Below, piece by piece: positions 48,901 to 56,671 of a stretch of 64,000 nt of DNA. Under the pieces are notes generated by a model, which searched no databases, had not been told where the DNA came from, and saw only the letters and a list, made by a program, of their open reading frames with translations. Where the stretch lies: positions 52,854-116,853 of the forward strand of contig NZ_JACVOS010000008.1 of assembly GCF_018882335.1 (NCBI RefSeq). Reading direction: 5' to 3'. The translations under genes were made by a program, and so were the position numbers. Within the stretch, counting starts at the first letter, position 1. Each line of letters starts with the position of its first letter. Source of the DNA: Polynucleobacter sp. AM-25C3. GTDB taxonomy: Bacteria; Pseudomonadota; Gammaproteobacteria; Burkholderiales; Burkholderiaceae.

Positions 48901-51900
48901 AGGCTCCCACTCAAATTCATTTAGAGCCCCCCACTCAAATTCATTTAGAGCCCCCCACTCAAGCTCCTTTAGAGACTTCGGTTGATGGCAACAAGCCTTT
49001 ATATAAAAAATCAAATACCCATTTTGTGGTTGTCTGGAATGTGAACTCCTTAGATAGCTTCCAGAGGTTTAGTTCTGAGGAGCAAAAATATGCAATACAA
49101 TATCAACACGAAACCTTAAGACCAGAAGTAATAGGAGTGCTTACTAGCGATCAATTAGAGATAGAGACTATATACTGGACCTATCGTCTCAATGATGGCG
49201 GGCCTTTATACCAACAATTAACCGCCGCTCAAGAAGATGGCTTAACCATTGATCAGTTCATGGGTGTAAGTGTTGCAGCCCAAACTTGGCTCTTAACTCA
49301 TCGTTATAAGGACTTAAGCTCAGCAGTAATAGGCGTGCTTACCAAAGGTCAATTAGAGACTTCGATTGATGGCAAGCCTTTATATCAACAATTAAGTGAT
49401 GCTCAAGTAGGGATATTAACCGCCGCTCAGTTCAGCGAAGCAGATCCTAAAGCCCAAGCATGGCTCTTAACTAATCGTTATAGAGAATTAAGTAGAGCAG
49501 TAATAGGCGTGCTTACCAAAGATCAATTAAAGACTGAGATAAATGGCAAGCCTTTATACCAACAATTAACCGCCCATCAAGTAGGGGGTATAACCGGTAA
49601 TCAGTTCAGCGAAGTAGATTCTATAGCCCAAACTTGGCTTTTAACTTATTGTTATGAGGACTTAAGTACAGCAGTAATGGCCTCATTAACCGTCGCTCAG
49701 TTCTACAGTTACCAGCACGGAACCCAGAAATTTCTCTTAACTTATTGCGCTGACAAATTAAGCGCAGCGGTAGTGGCCTCAATAACCGCCACTCTGTTCA
49801 AGGGCCAAGATGGCGCAACCCAAAAACAACTCTTAATTTATCTTTACACCAGCTTACGTGGGGAGGTAGTGGCCTCATTAACCGCCACTCAGTTCAGCGA
49901 AGCAGATCCTAAAGCCCAAGCATGGCTCTTAACTAATCGTTATACCAACTTAAGCGCAGATGTAGTGGCCTCATTAACCACCGCTCAGTTCGGCATGGCA
50001 ACTACTGCAGCCCAAACTTGGCTCTTAACTAATCGTTATAAGGACTTAAGTGCAGCAGTAATAGGCCGGCTTACCAAAGGTCAATTAGAAACTTCGATTG
50101 ATGGCAAGCCTTTATATCAACAATTAAGTCCTGCTCAGGCAGGGGGTTTAATTTACTCTCAGTTCTGGTTTGCAGGTAAGGAAATCCAAACTTGGCTCTT
50201 AACTCATCGTTATAAGGACTTAAGCTCAGCAGTAATAGGAGCGCTTACCAAAGGTCAATTAGAGACTTCGATTGATGGCAAGCCTTTATATCAACAATTA
50301 AGTGATGCTCAAGTAGGGATATTAACCGCCGCTCAGTTCAGCGAAGCAGATCCTAAAGCCCAAGCATGGCTCTTAACTAATTGTTATACCAACTTAAGCT
50401 CAGCAGTAGTGAGCTCATTAACCATAGATCAGTTCGGCATGGCAACTACTGCAGCCCAAACCTGGCTCTTAACTCATCGTTATGCCGACTTAAGCTCAGC
50501 AGTAGTGAGCTCATTAACCGCCACTCAGTTCGGCATGGCAACTACTGCAGCCCAATATTGGCTCTTACAACGTATGTACACCCAGCTGGATAGCGAAATA
50601 CTCGAGACGTTTCCACTCGCCATTCAGTTCAAGAGTGACCTGGCTGAGTATGAGGCTTGGAGCAAAAAACCTGGCTCATCAGCTATGTGGTTCCCGACTG
50701 CAAGTCCTGTAGTCCAGACATTTTTATTGGCAAATGTCTGGTTAGATGATTATACAATCAGCTTGTTAACCGCCACTCAGTTCCAGAGGCAAAATCCCGC
50801 AATCCAAACTTGGCTCTTAACTAATCGTTATAAGCACATAAGTGCAGCAGTAGTGAGCTCATTAACCGCAGATCAGTTCGATGACGCAGGTACTGCAGTC
50901 CAAACTTGGCTCTTAACTAATCGTTATACCAACTTAAGCGCAGATGTAGTAGCCTCATTAACCACCGCTCAGTTCGAGGGCGCAGGTACTGCAGTCCAAA
51001 CTTGGCTCTTAACTCATCGTTATAAGGACTTAAGCTCAGCAGTAATAGGCGTGCTTACCAAAGGTCAATTAGAGACTTCGATTGATGGCAAGCCTTTATA
51101 TCAACAATTAAGTGATGCTCAAGTAGGGATATTAACCGCCGCTCAGTTCAGCGAAGCAGATCCTAAAGCCCAAGCATGGCTCTTAACTAATTGTTATACC
51201 AACTTAAGCGCAGATGTAGTGGCCTCATTAACCACCGCTCAGTTCGACATGGCAACTACTGCAGCCCAAACTTGGCTCTTAACTCATCGTTATAAGGACT
51301 TAAGTGCAGCAGCGATAGGAGCACTTACTAATGATCAATTAGAGGCATCGACTTCGATTGATGGCAAGCCTTTATATCAACGATTAAGCGATGTTCAAGT
51401 AGGGGGCATATCCGGCGCTCAGTTCGTCATGGCAAGTGCTACACCCCAAGATCAGCTCTTAACTAAAAGATACATCAACTACTTAAGCCCAGCAGTAATA
51501 GGAGCGCTTACCAAAGGTCAATTAGAGACTTCGATTGATGGCAAGCCTTTATATCAACAATTAAGTGATGCTCAAGTAGGGATATTAACCGCCGCTCAGT
51601 TCAGCGAAGCAGATCCTAAAGCCCAAACTTGGCTCTTAAATAGCAATTATCAAAACTTAAGCCCAGATGTAGTAGCCTCATTAACCGCTGCCCAGTTCCA
51701 GGGTCTAAGTGACGCAACCCAGAAACTTCTCTTAACTAATCGTTATGCCGACTTAAGCCCGGAAGTAATATGCGTGCTTACCAAAGATCAATTACAGACT
51801 GAGATAAATGGCCAGCCTTTATATGAAAAATTAAGCGCCCATCAAGTAGGGGGTTTAATAGGCGAGCAGCTGGGATTTACATTTTCGACTCGCCCTTTAT

Positions 51901-54900
51901 ATCAACAATTAAGTGCTACTCAAGTTGGGGGCTTAACCGCCGCCCAGTTCCAGGGCGCAGATACTACAGTCCAAACTTGGCTCGTCAATGAGAATTTAAC
52001 TAATTTAAGCGCGGCAGTAGTAGGGTCAGTAACCGCCGCTCAGTTTCAGGCAGAAGTCATAAGTACGCAGAATTCATTATTAAGTCGCCCAGAGACATTG
52101 GTGCATTTGAGTCCATCAATAATTGCCAGCCTATCCGAAGCACAGCTAGAAGTCATAATTGAACATTCGCTATTCCATCGTTTGTCTGGATGGCAAATAG
52201 GCGCTCTTTCTACTGCTCAAGTAACGTTCGCATTTCAAGAATTTAAGGACTCACAAATTCAAGATCTCACTTGCGATCAGCTGGCTTCGATCATAGCATT
52301 GGATGGCGAGGTAATTTCAGTGACAAGCCTCTTTTCAAATACTCAGATTTCACTTCTTAATTTTGCACAGCTAACCACCGAGGTTCTTGCCTCCTTGAGT
52401 AATAGTCAAATAAAGAATATAAGCAAGGCAACAGTAGCCAATATGGATTACGATGTGCTTAAAAATTCCATTACCGTAGATGGTTATCGGGTTCTTAATG
52501 TCTTAAGCGAGGAGCAGTTATCGGCAGTTAATTCTCTAGAATCCTTGAAAAAGAAGCATGCCGAGGGCGATCTTGATGCGTTGATGGCGGGCGCTATTTG
52601 CTTGGGCAATGAGGATTTGGATATTCTGCAAAGTGGCTTAATGCCCACAAATGCGCTAAGTAGCTCGGCTTTTTACATCGATGAAAGTCAACCTCAAGTT
52701 ACATTCGGCGATACTGACTTGAAATTGCTTGGTGGGGGTGGATCAGCCAAGATGGGGGATATGGTCAAGGTGCCGGCGAATGTTAAAGGTACGACTTTCA
52801 ATGCAACTATTTATAGCATTATGTTTAGATACATTCAATATACCAGGGACGGGAATCTGCCAGCAGCAGTCAAAGAGCCTGCTAATAACTACGTTCGCAT
52901 TTTTATGGGGGATTTTTTTGCCATACTCAATGCACAACGTAATGTTTTTAACCCCTTAAGAAATCGCGAGCAGCTCGATCATGATGTAAATATTGCACTT
53001 TCGGTATCTGCTTATGTTAAGGTATTAGCCACCATATGGCGCTGGTCGCCTCATTTTGCACTTAGCAGCTTGGCGTCAGGCACGCCAGGATATGCGACTG
53101 TGGCCAATAGACAATATTCGGCGGCTAGGGCCATTTTTGATATGGCAGAAATAGGAATGAAGGTGGCCGTATTGGTGCAAAAAACAAGGAGTGGGGGACT
53201 CGACAGTGAGGACGAGAAGGTGGCCTTTGCCGCTAGCCTTCAGCTCATTACGGGTCAGTTGATAATAGCCTGTGCAAACATCCTGAGGGCTGGGGGTTCA
53301 GCTATGTTTTCTAAGCTTGCGCCTCATGCGCTTGCGAGCGGCATAGGCGCCCTTATTAGTTTGGCGGGAAATATAACAGCTATGGCAATAGCGCCAAAAC
53401 AATGGGATAAACAAGCAATAATTGGTCTATCTTTTAACCTCGCCACAATTGGGGCTGGGGTGGCTGAAGCAGTCTATCTTTATCGGGCCAGCAGCGAGGC
53501 CTTCGTCGTAACTGCGACCGCCAAAGCAGTGGCTCAACTACAGAAAAGCCAAATCGCTCTCCAAGCTACGGTGGCAGACAAATTTGCCGACCTTGCTATT
53601 GCAGTTCGGAATTTTGCAACGATTAAGACTGAAGTCGAATCTTTGGGTCGTGCGTTGGCAGCTGCAAAATCAAGTAACATCGCCCTGAGTGCTGATGATA
53701 TGGCGAAGCTGCTAGCGTTGGCAAGAAAAGCTCCCCAAGCCAGTAAAGATTTAAAACTAGCACTAGCTGCAGTAGACGGGGCGGAGAACCAGCTGGCGGC
53801 AGTGAAGGCGGGTGCACAGTCCTCTAAGATAGCCCTGGGGATTAGTGTTGCAATTGGAGTAATTATCGCAGCAAATCCAATTCCTTATATGCAGGCTCAG
53901 TCCTATATTGATCAAGCTGAAATGCTCGCTCAAACTGCTGAGGATTATCGTGATCATGGTAATAAGGTCGGCTACAGAGAAGCTAAATCTCTAAGTGCTT
54001 TTTATCAGAGGGTTGGGAAAATAGCCTATTCACAGGCCTCCATCGGTTCCACATTAGCTGTAGCTGGATCATTGGCTTTGCTCGGGGGTCCGCCGGGAAT
54101 GCTTCTCGGCTTAGCGCTCACTCTAGCGGGTGTGATATATGATACTTGCATGAACGATGCCATACAGGCAGAGAGAACAGAATTGGGCAAAAAACAAGGC
54201 AGCGGGCAGGCGCTAGCAGGAAGAGATTTACGGGGCCAGTTTGATTCTATGATAAATCCGCTTATAGATGGGGCCATTAAGAAAAGACAAGACAATATTG
54301 CAGAAGGCAAACCTTCAATTAATCAAATTGCTTTGTTTGGTGGTGCGACAATAAGTCAAGTTGGGGCTTTATTAGGGATAACGGCTACAGATTCTTCAGG
54401 CAATAATTTATTTTCACAGATGGGTGGCGCAAGTAGTGATAATTTTTCAGCCGTTTTGACTGAAAATGCAAATACAAAAGTAGAGAAGAATTTATTTCAA
54501 GATTTTGTCATCGGTACAGCACAACAAAACGTAGATCTTTCAACTTTTATTGATACAAGTTTTGTGAAATCTGAAAACAATATATGCATTACACATATTG
54601 AATTTGTTAGTCCGCTGACAATCGCGAGCAGTCAGATAAATCAGGCTGATGTAAAAACCTCTAAAAACCAATCAACTGTGCAGTATTTATCAAATTATGT
54701 TACAGGAGCTACATTCAATTTAGCTTCTGATGCTATAACCAATAATCAAGCTGTTGTTATTGATACCAATAATATTTTAACAAATTATATTCCCGGGGAC
54801 TTCAAAAATAACTCCCCGATTACAATGAATAACATCATGACATTAGGTAATGCCCAGTATTACATTAATGCAAGTGTTGCAAATTTTACCTATGAAAATG

Positions 54901-56648
54901 CTAAAGATAATTCAGGTTTTGGTTCTGCAACACTTGACTATAACAATATAACAAGCGAAGGTTCCAGTATATTTATGATAGCTGGCACCTCAAATATGAA
55001 AGTAAATAAAAAATTATCCGATAAGATTACGTATTGGCAAGAAAATAATGGGGGGCTAGTATCAGGTAGTTACGGAAAAGAAACTGCTAGCGCTCAATAT
55101 ATTCAACTTGTGGCAAAGCAAAACATAGATAAAGATAAGCTCGAGAATGCCTATGACGTAATAGCTGCTAATACCTGTGTAACGCAAATATTGGCCGTCA
55201 AAGGATCCGGGAATATATTGAGCGGTTATGGCGGAATGACTTTAGAGGCTGGGCATGCTGGCTCATATTATTTCAATAAGAACAGTGCAGGCTATAACAA
55301 TGGTAAAGAATTTACATATAGAAGTAGCAATGTAAATGCAGTTGCACAAATCGATATAATCCAAGGATCAAAGCCAAAGATAGAGAATAATAATACCTCT
55401 CCACCCGTTTTGAAAACTCCTCTGACGGCGCCTGATCAGATCATTCTGGGTAATGTTTTAAATTTAAACAATATTATTTTCTCTCTTAGCACTAATAATT
55501 CTGATTTAACCATTATTAACACTGAAACACGTTTGGCTATCAAGGTTTATAATTTTTTAGATAATGCAGAAAATGAGATTATAAAAATACAATCCCGCAA
55601 CTTTGTGCAGGTTATTCAGGGCGGTGAATTGCGGTCGCGTCTTATAGATGCGGTATCTAACGGCTATATTAATAGCGCTAAATTTGCAAAAGAAATAGGG
55701 GGTGGAAATTCGGTAGTTGCAAAAAGAATTTATGAGGAGTCGAACCAAATGCCCACGATGATTCGAAACAATGTTGTGGGATGGAAATCCATTTCCCTTT
55801 CTAGCAACTTTCATGGGTTAGAAAGTCTAGGTGACAATATTACAACAAATCTATACCGCGGGCAGAATAAATTTAATCAAAGCATCAGTGTAAATGGCGG
55901 CTCTTTTGATGCAAATCCTATATTTGATTTAAGTTATTGCGGAAATGATGTAGAGAATCAAAGTGCCATCATTAACTTTACAGAGGGGGGCAGGGCCGGC
56001 GCGGTAATTAAAAAGCAGAAATATTTGAATGCAGAAAAAATCGTAGGAACGGACACCTTTCAGAATATATCCCAATTTTTTGGGCCTAATGTTGACACAG
56101 TTTACAATAATATTCAAGGTAATGTCGATATTGCAGTAAATAGCTTAACTACCAATACCTTCAATATTGGCGCTTATTATTATGATAACTCTGGGAATAA
56201 GATAAATTCCCTTGCTAAGGATGATACTATTTATAATACAACGCTTACGCTTGACATAATCAGCGATACTCCTGTGAGGGCGAGCATGGATGCAGGCGTT
56301 GAAATAAATACTATCAATGCCAGTCTAACTGAAGGTTTAGTACATGCTGCAATTAACCAATTTGGTCATATGGTTGTCCAATCTTTTGCAGAGAACTCTC
56401 GATGGACATTGCAATTGGATAACTTTTATGATATTACCAATTCCAGCATCACTGATACTTATGTGTATAAGTCGATTAGGATTGCTGATCCATTGACGGC
56501 ATCCCCTTTGAATAATTATTTAACTGCCGCCAATTTGGCGCAACTGGCGGCAGCCCAGGCTTCTTTCCAGGCCACAGATTCAGGCATGAATATTTTTACT
56601 GTTGCACAAAATTTTAACGTTCATAGTTTCATGACTGCAAATAATTAA
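42939..56648 (+). CDS. Giant repeat protein, putative type I-secreted acylated toxin or adhesin
   Basis: A single open frame of 4,569 codons from a GTG preceded by AGAGG. Residues 1-160 are unique and lack a Sec signal. About 165-3,190 are 32-residue repeats (pattern L-S-S-A-V-V-S-S-L-T-A-D-Q-F, then A-Q-T-W-L-L-T-N-R-Y) mixed with 26-residue units (L-T-K-G-Q-L, then G-K-P-L-Y-Q-Q). A proline-rich linker interrupts near residue 1,986. Hydrophobic helices lie near 3,435-3,515, 3,628-3,650 and 3,700-3,737, as in pore-forming RTX toxins. About 3,800-4,569 are Asn/Ser/Thr-rich and probably beta. No GGxGxD RTX nonapeptides were seen. The HlyB/HlyD/TolC genes upstream and the HlyC-like gene downstream make it the likely secreted, acylated substrate. 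Confidence 0.85.
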   Translation: MQTHSIVNTTPLATATQRLQKIATSISTSNFYELASIGIGNAFTEFAAAFSDASVNPIDRASIDFAKIFGMAKTFGYVDNLTAIFKSGLLTGKQINALSTPSFYTSSNSYSSFVKALILNNSSLSAQAIKDLDAAHYRVLAAELAKSPSASDHFIYFLNASSSAQVGILTTAQFEGAGTAVQTWLLTNRYKDLSSAVIRVLTKGQLGILIGGKPLYQQLSPAQVGILTATQFKGADTKAQTWLLTNRYKDLSSAVIRVLTKGQLGILIGGKPLYQQLSPAQVGILTATQFKGADTKAQTWLLTNRYKDLSSAVIRVLTKGQLGILIGGKPLYEQLSPAQVGILTTTQFKGADPKAQTWLLTNRYADLSSAVVSSLTIDQFRDAGAATQKLLLTHRYADLSSAVVSSLTADQFKSTDPIAQTWLLNHRYAQLSPDVVASITADQFISLDSEDKKNWLLENRYHALSAEVVGMISMDQFQHQNDNTQKRLLFHRYADLGSAVVSSLTADQFDDAGTTAQTWLLTNRYADLGSAVVSSLTADQFQDAGTATQELLLTNRYKDISLGVLSSLTAAQFEGADPIAQTWLLTHRYADLGSAVVSSLTAAQFEGADPIAQTWLLKNRYHALSAEAMGSVSYTRFKALFELENEQALIWFLDNSYSRLSAPEAASLTADQFDDAGNTAQTWLLTNRYADLSSAVVSLISVAQFEKLDVTAQDYFINSNYQNLIANVTASLTFIRLHTVRFWIINKYCANISEAVINVLNNDELQTEINGQPLYKQFSDAQVGYLRANQFASKNGTVQGWLLKNRYHALSAEAKSSVSYTRFKALLELDNGQALIWFLDNNYSRLSAPEVDSLTVTQFKGADPIAQTWLLTHRYADLSSAVVSSLTAAQFQSADPIAQTWLLTHRCGSIRAAVVATLNNEQIMTVVKNVFFNLTVAITSDQFISLDSEDKKWLLNHRYAQLSPDVVASITADQFISLDSEDKKNWLLHNRYTNLSQDVVASITAEQFRGVNRTIQDWLLTNHSTNLSSDIVASITAEQFGRLDSEDKNWLLKNRYKYLNLHVIFTLTKNQLITPINDKLLYQELSDAQAGALEQTSFKRLDLEAQTWLLTNRYADLSSAVVSSLTIDQFQHQNDNTQKLLLTHRYADLSSAVVSLLTADQFDDAGAATQKHLLTYRYAADLSSAVVSSLTADQFEGAGTATQERLLFHRYADLGSAVVSSLTADQFDDAGTTAQTWLLNHRYAQLSPDVVASITADQFISLDSEDKKNWLLTNRYKHISAAVVSLLTADQFDDAGTTAQTWLLINRYKHISAAAASLISAAQFEGLDAIAQTWLLTNRYATISAAAASLISAAQFEGLEAIAQTGLLKNRYHALSAEVMSSISYERFKESFELKNEQALIWFLNNNCSRLSASEAASLTAAQFQGLSDATQKLLLTNRYADLSPEVIGVLTKDQLQTEINGQPLHEKLSAHQEGGITGNQFWYVDKETQDWFLTNYYATISAEVVGTIFIDQFQRQNEKTQIQLLTHRYADLSLGVLSSLTADQFRGADPKAQTWLLTNRYKDISLGVLSSLTTAQFQGTDPKAQSWLLTNRYGHIRSAAASLISAAQFEKLDAIAQTWLLTNHYATIRAEVVGTISIAQFQGQNEKTQTQLLTKRYAHLSPAVISVLTHIPFWILQQFSAAQVGGISCNWFQGVKITTQTWFLTNRYAAISAAIVSSLTAAQFKGAGTVAKDYFINSKYQNLSPGVVASLTADQFDDAGTIAQDFLLTNRYGELSRAVIGVLTKDQLKTEINGKPLYEQLKTSQVGGLTTAQFQSADPISQTWLLTHRYKDLSTAVIGVLTKGHLETSIDGKPLYEELNPSQVGGLTTAQFQSADPIAQTWFLTNRYAAISAAIVSSLTIDQFQGLSDATQKLLLTNRYADLSPEVIGVLTKDQLQTEINGQPLYEKLSAHQVGGITGNQFRSQHDSIQAWFFTNRSASLSVEVAEAPTQIHLEPPTQIHLEPPTQAPLETSVDGNKPLYKKSNTHFVVVWNVNSLDSFQRFSSEEQKYAIQYQHETLRPEVIGVLTSDQLEIETIYWTYRLNDGGPLYQQLTAAQEDGLTIDQFMGVSVAAQTWLLTHRYKDLSSAVIGVLTKGQLETSIDGKPLYQQLSDAQVGILTAAQFSEADPKAQAWLLTNRYRELSRAVIGVLTKDQLKTEINGKPLYQQLTAHQVGGITGNQFSEVDSIAQTWLLTYCYEDLSTAVMASLTVAQFYSYQHGTQKFLLTYCADKLSAAVVASITATLFKGQDGATQKQLLIYLYTSLRGEVVASLTATQFSEADPKAQAWLLTNRYTNLSADVVASLTTAQFGMATTAAQTWLLTNRYKDLSAAVIGRLTKGQLETSIDGKPLYQQLSPAQAGGLIYSQFWFAGKEIQTWLLTHRYKDLSSAVIGALTKGQLETSIDGKPLYQQLSDAQVGILTAAQFSEADPKAQAWLLTNCYTNLSSAVVSSLTIDQFGMATTAAQTWLLTHRYADLSSAVVSSLTATQFGMATTAAQYWLLQRMYTQLDSEILETFPLAIQFKSDLAEYEAWSKKPGSSAMWFPTASPVVQTFLLANVWLDDYTISLLTATQFQRQNPAIQTWLLTNRYKHISAAVVSSLTADQFDDAGTAVQTWLLTNRYTNLSADVVASLTTAQFEGAGTAVQTWLLTHRYKDLSSAVIGVLTKGQLETSIDGKPLYQQLSDAQVGILTAAQFSEADPKAQAWLLTNCYTNLSADVVASLTTAQFDMATTAAQTWLLTHRYKDLSAAAIGALTNDQLEASTSIDGKPLYQRLSDVQVGGISGAQFVMASATPQDQLLTKRYINYLSPAVIGALTKGQLETSIDGKPLYQQLSDAQVGILTAAQFSEADPKAQTWLLNSNYQNLSPDVVASLTAAQFQGLSDATQKLLLTNRYADLSPEVICVLTKDQLQTEINGQPLYEKLSAHQVGGLIGEQLGFTFSTRPLYQQLSATQVGGLTAAQFQGADTTVQTWLVNENLTNLSAAVVGSVTAAQFQAEVISTQNSLLSRPETLVHLSPSIIASLSEAQLEVIIEHSLFHRLSGWQIGALSTAQVTFAFQEFKDSQIQDLTCDQLASIIALDGEVISVTSLFSNTQISLLNFAQLTTEVLASLSNSQIKNISKATVANMDYDVLKNSITVDGYRVLNVLSEEQLSAVNSLESLKKKHAEGDLDALMAGAICLGNEDLDILQSGLMPTNALSSSAFYIDESQPQVTFGDTDLKLLGGGGSAKMGDMVKVPANVKGTTFNATIYSIMFRYIQYTRDGNLPAAVKEPANNYVRIFMGDFFAILNAQRNVFNPLRNREQLDHDVNIALSVSAYVKVLATIWRWSPHFALSSLASGTPGYATVANRQYSAARAIFDMAEIGMKVAVLVQKTRSGGLDSEDEKVAFAASLQLITGQLIIACANILRAGGSAMFSKLAPHALASGIGALISLAGNITAMAIAPKQWDKQAIIGLSFNLATIGAGVAEAVYLYRASSEAFVVTATAKAVAQLQKSQIALQATVADKFADLAIAVRNFATIKTEVESLGRALAAAKSSNIALSADDMAKLLALARKAPQASKDLKLALAAVDGAENQLAAVKAGAQSSKIALGISVAIGVIIAANPIPYMQAQSYIDQAEMLAQTAEDYRDHGNKVGYREAKSLSAFYQRVGKIAYSQASIGSTLAVAGSLALLGGPPGMLLGLALTLAGVIYDTCMNDAIQAERTELGKKQGSGQALAGRDLRGQFDSMINPLIDGAIKKRQDNIAEGKPSINQIALFGGATISQVGALLGITATDSSGNNLFSQMGGASSDNFSAVLTENANTKVEKNLFQDFVIGTAQQNVDLSTFIDTSFVKSENNICITHIEFVSPLTIASSQINQADVKTSKNQSTVQYLSNYVTGATFNLASDAITNNQAVVIDTNNILTNYIPGDFKNNSPITMNNIMTLGNAQYYINASVANFTYENAKDNSGFGSATLDYNNITSEGSSIFMIAGTSNMKVNKKLSDKITYWQENNGGLVSGSYGKETASAQYIQLVAKQNIDKDKLENAYDVIAANTCVTQILAVKGSGNILSGYGGMTLEAGHAGSYYFNKNSAGYNNGKEFTYRSSNVNAVAQIDIIQGSKPKIENNNTSPPVLKTPLTAPDQIILGNVLNLNNIIFSLSTNNSDLTIINTETRLAIKVYNFLDNAENEIIKIQSRNFVQVIQGGELRSRLIDAVSNGYINSAKFAKEIGGGNSVVAKRIYEESNQMPTMIRNNVVGWKSISLSSNFHGLESLGDNITTNLYRGQNKFNQSISVNGGSFDANPIFDLSYCGNDVENQSAIINFTEGGRAGAVIKKQKYLNAEKIVGTDTFQNISQFFGPNVDTVYNNIQGNVDIAVNSLTTNTFNIGAYYYDNSGNKINSLAKDDTIYNTTLTLDIISDTPVRASMDAGVEINTINASLTEGLVHAAINQFGHMVVQSFAENSRWTLQLDNFYDITNSSITDTYVYKSIRIADPLTASPLNNYLTAANLAQLAAAQASFQATDSGMNIFTVAQNFNVHSFMTANN
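43513..44034 (+). repeat. Three tandem 174-base copies, nearly identical
   Basis: Copies start at 43513, 43687 and 43861, each beginning ACTTAAGCTCAGCAGTAATA. The first two differ by very few bases and the third diverges slightly near its end. Such identity in coding DNA means recent duplication or gene conversion. Confidence 0.9.
48905..48976 (+). repeat. 24-base proline-rich tandem repeat inside the giant gene
   Basis: Three copies of about 24 bases encode P-T-Q-I-H-L-E-P twice and then P-T-Q-A-P-L-E. The segment breaks the helical array and is probably a flexible linker. Confidence 0.8.
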
Positions 56649-56671
56649 TTTAAAGAAATGGGAGATGTAGT

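Larger units (their letters stand above)
43431..52520 (+). repeat. Coding repeat array of 96-base and 78-base units
   Basis: The basic 96-base unit encodes 32 residues; a 78-base unit encodes the 26-residue L-T-K-G-Q-L type, and the two often alternate as a 174-base pair. Dividing the length by the unit size suggests some 80-90 units. Conserved positions are hydrophobic and spaced like two short helices per unit, so an alpha-solenoid is likely. The last units, from about 52,000, are more diverged (L-S-T-A-Q-V, L-S-N-S-Q-I). Confidence 0.9.

Noticed and set aside
43431..52520. CRISPR-like direct repeats
   Set aside because: The repeats are 96 or 78 bases, vary in sequence and lie in one continuous reading frame with no unique spacers. 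They are protein repeats.
42939..56648. Calling the giant protein an RTX protein
   Set aside because: I looked for the GGxGxD nonapeptide in the C-terminal part and did not see it. Only the exporter and acyltransferase support the link to RTX toxins.
42939..56648. A polyketide or peptide megasynthase
   Set aside because: No condensation, adenylation, ketosynthase or carrier motifs are present; the length comes from short repeats.
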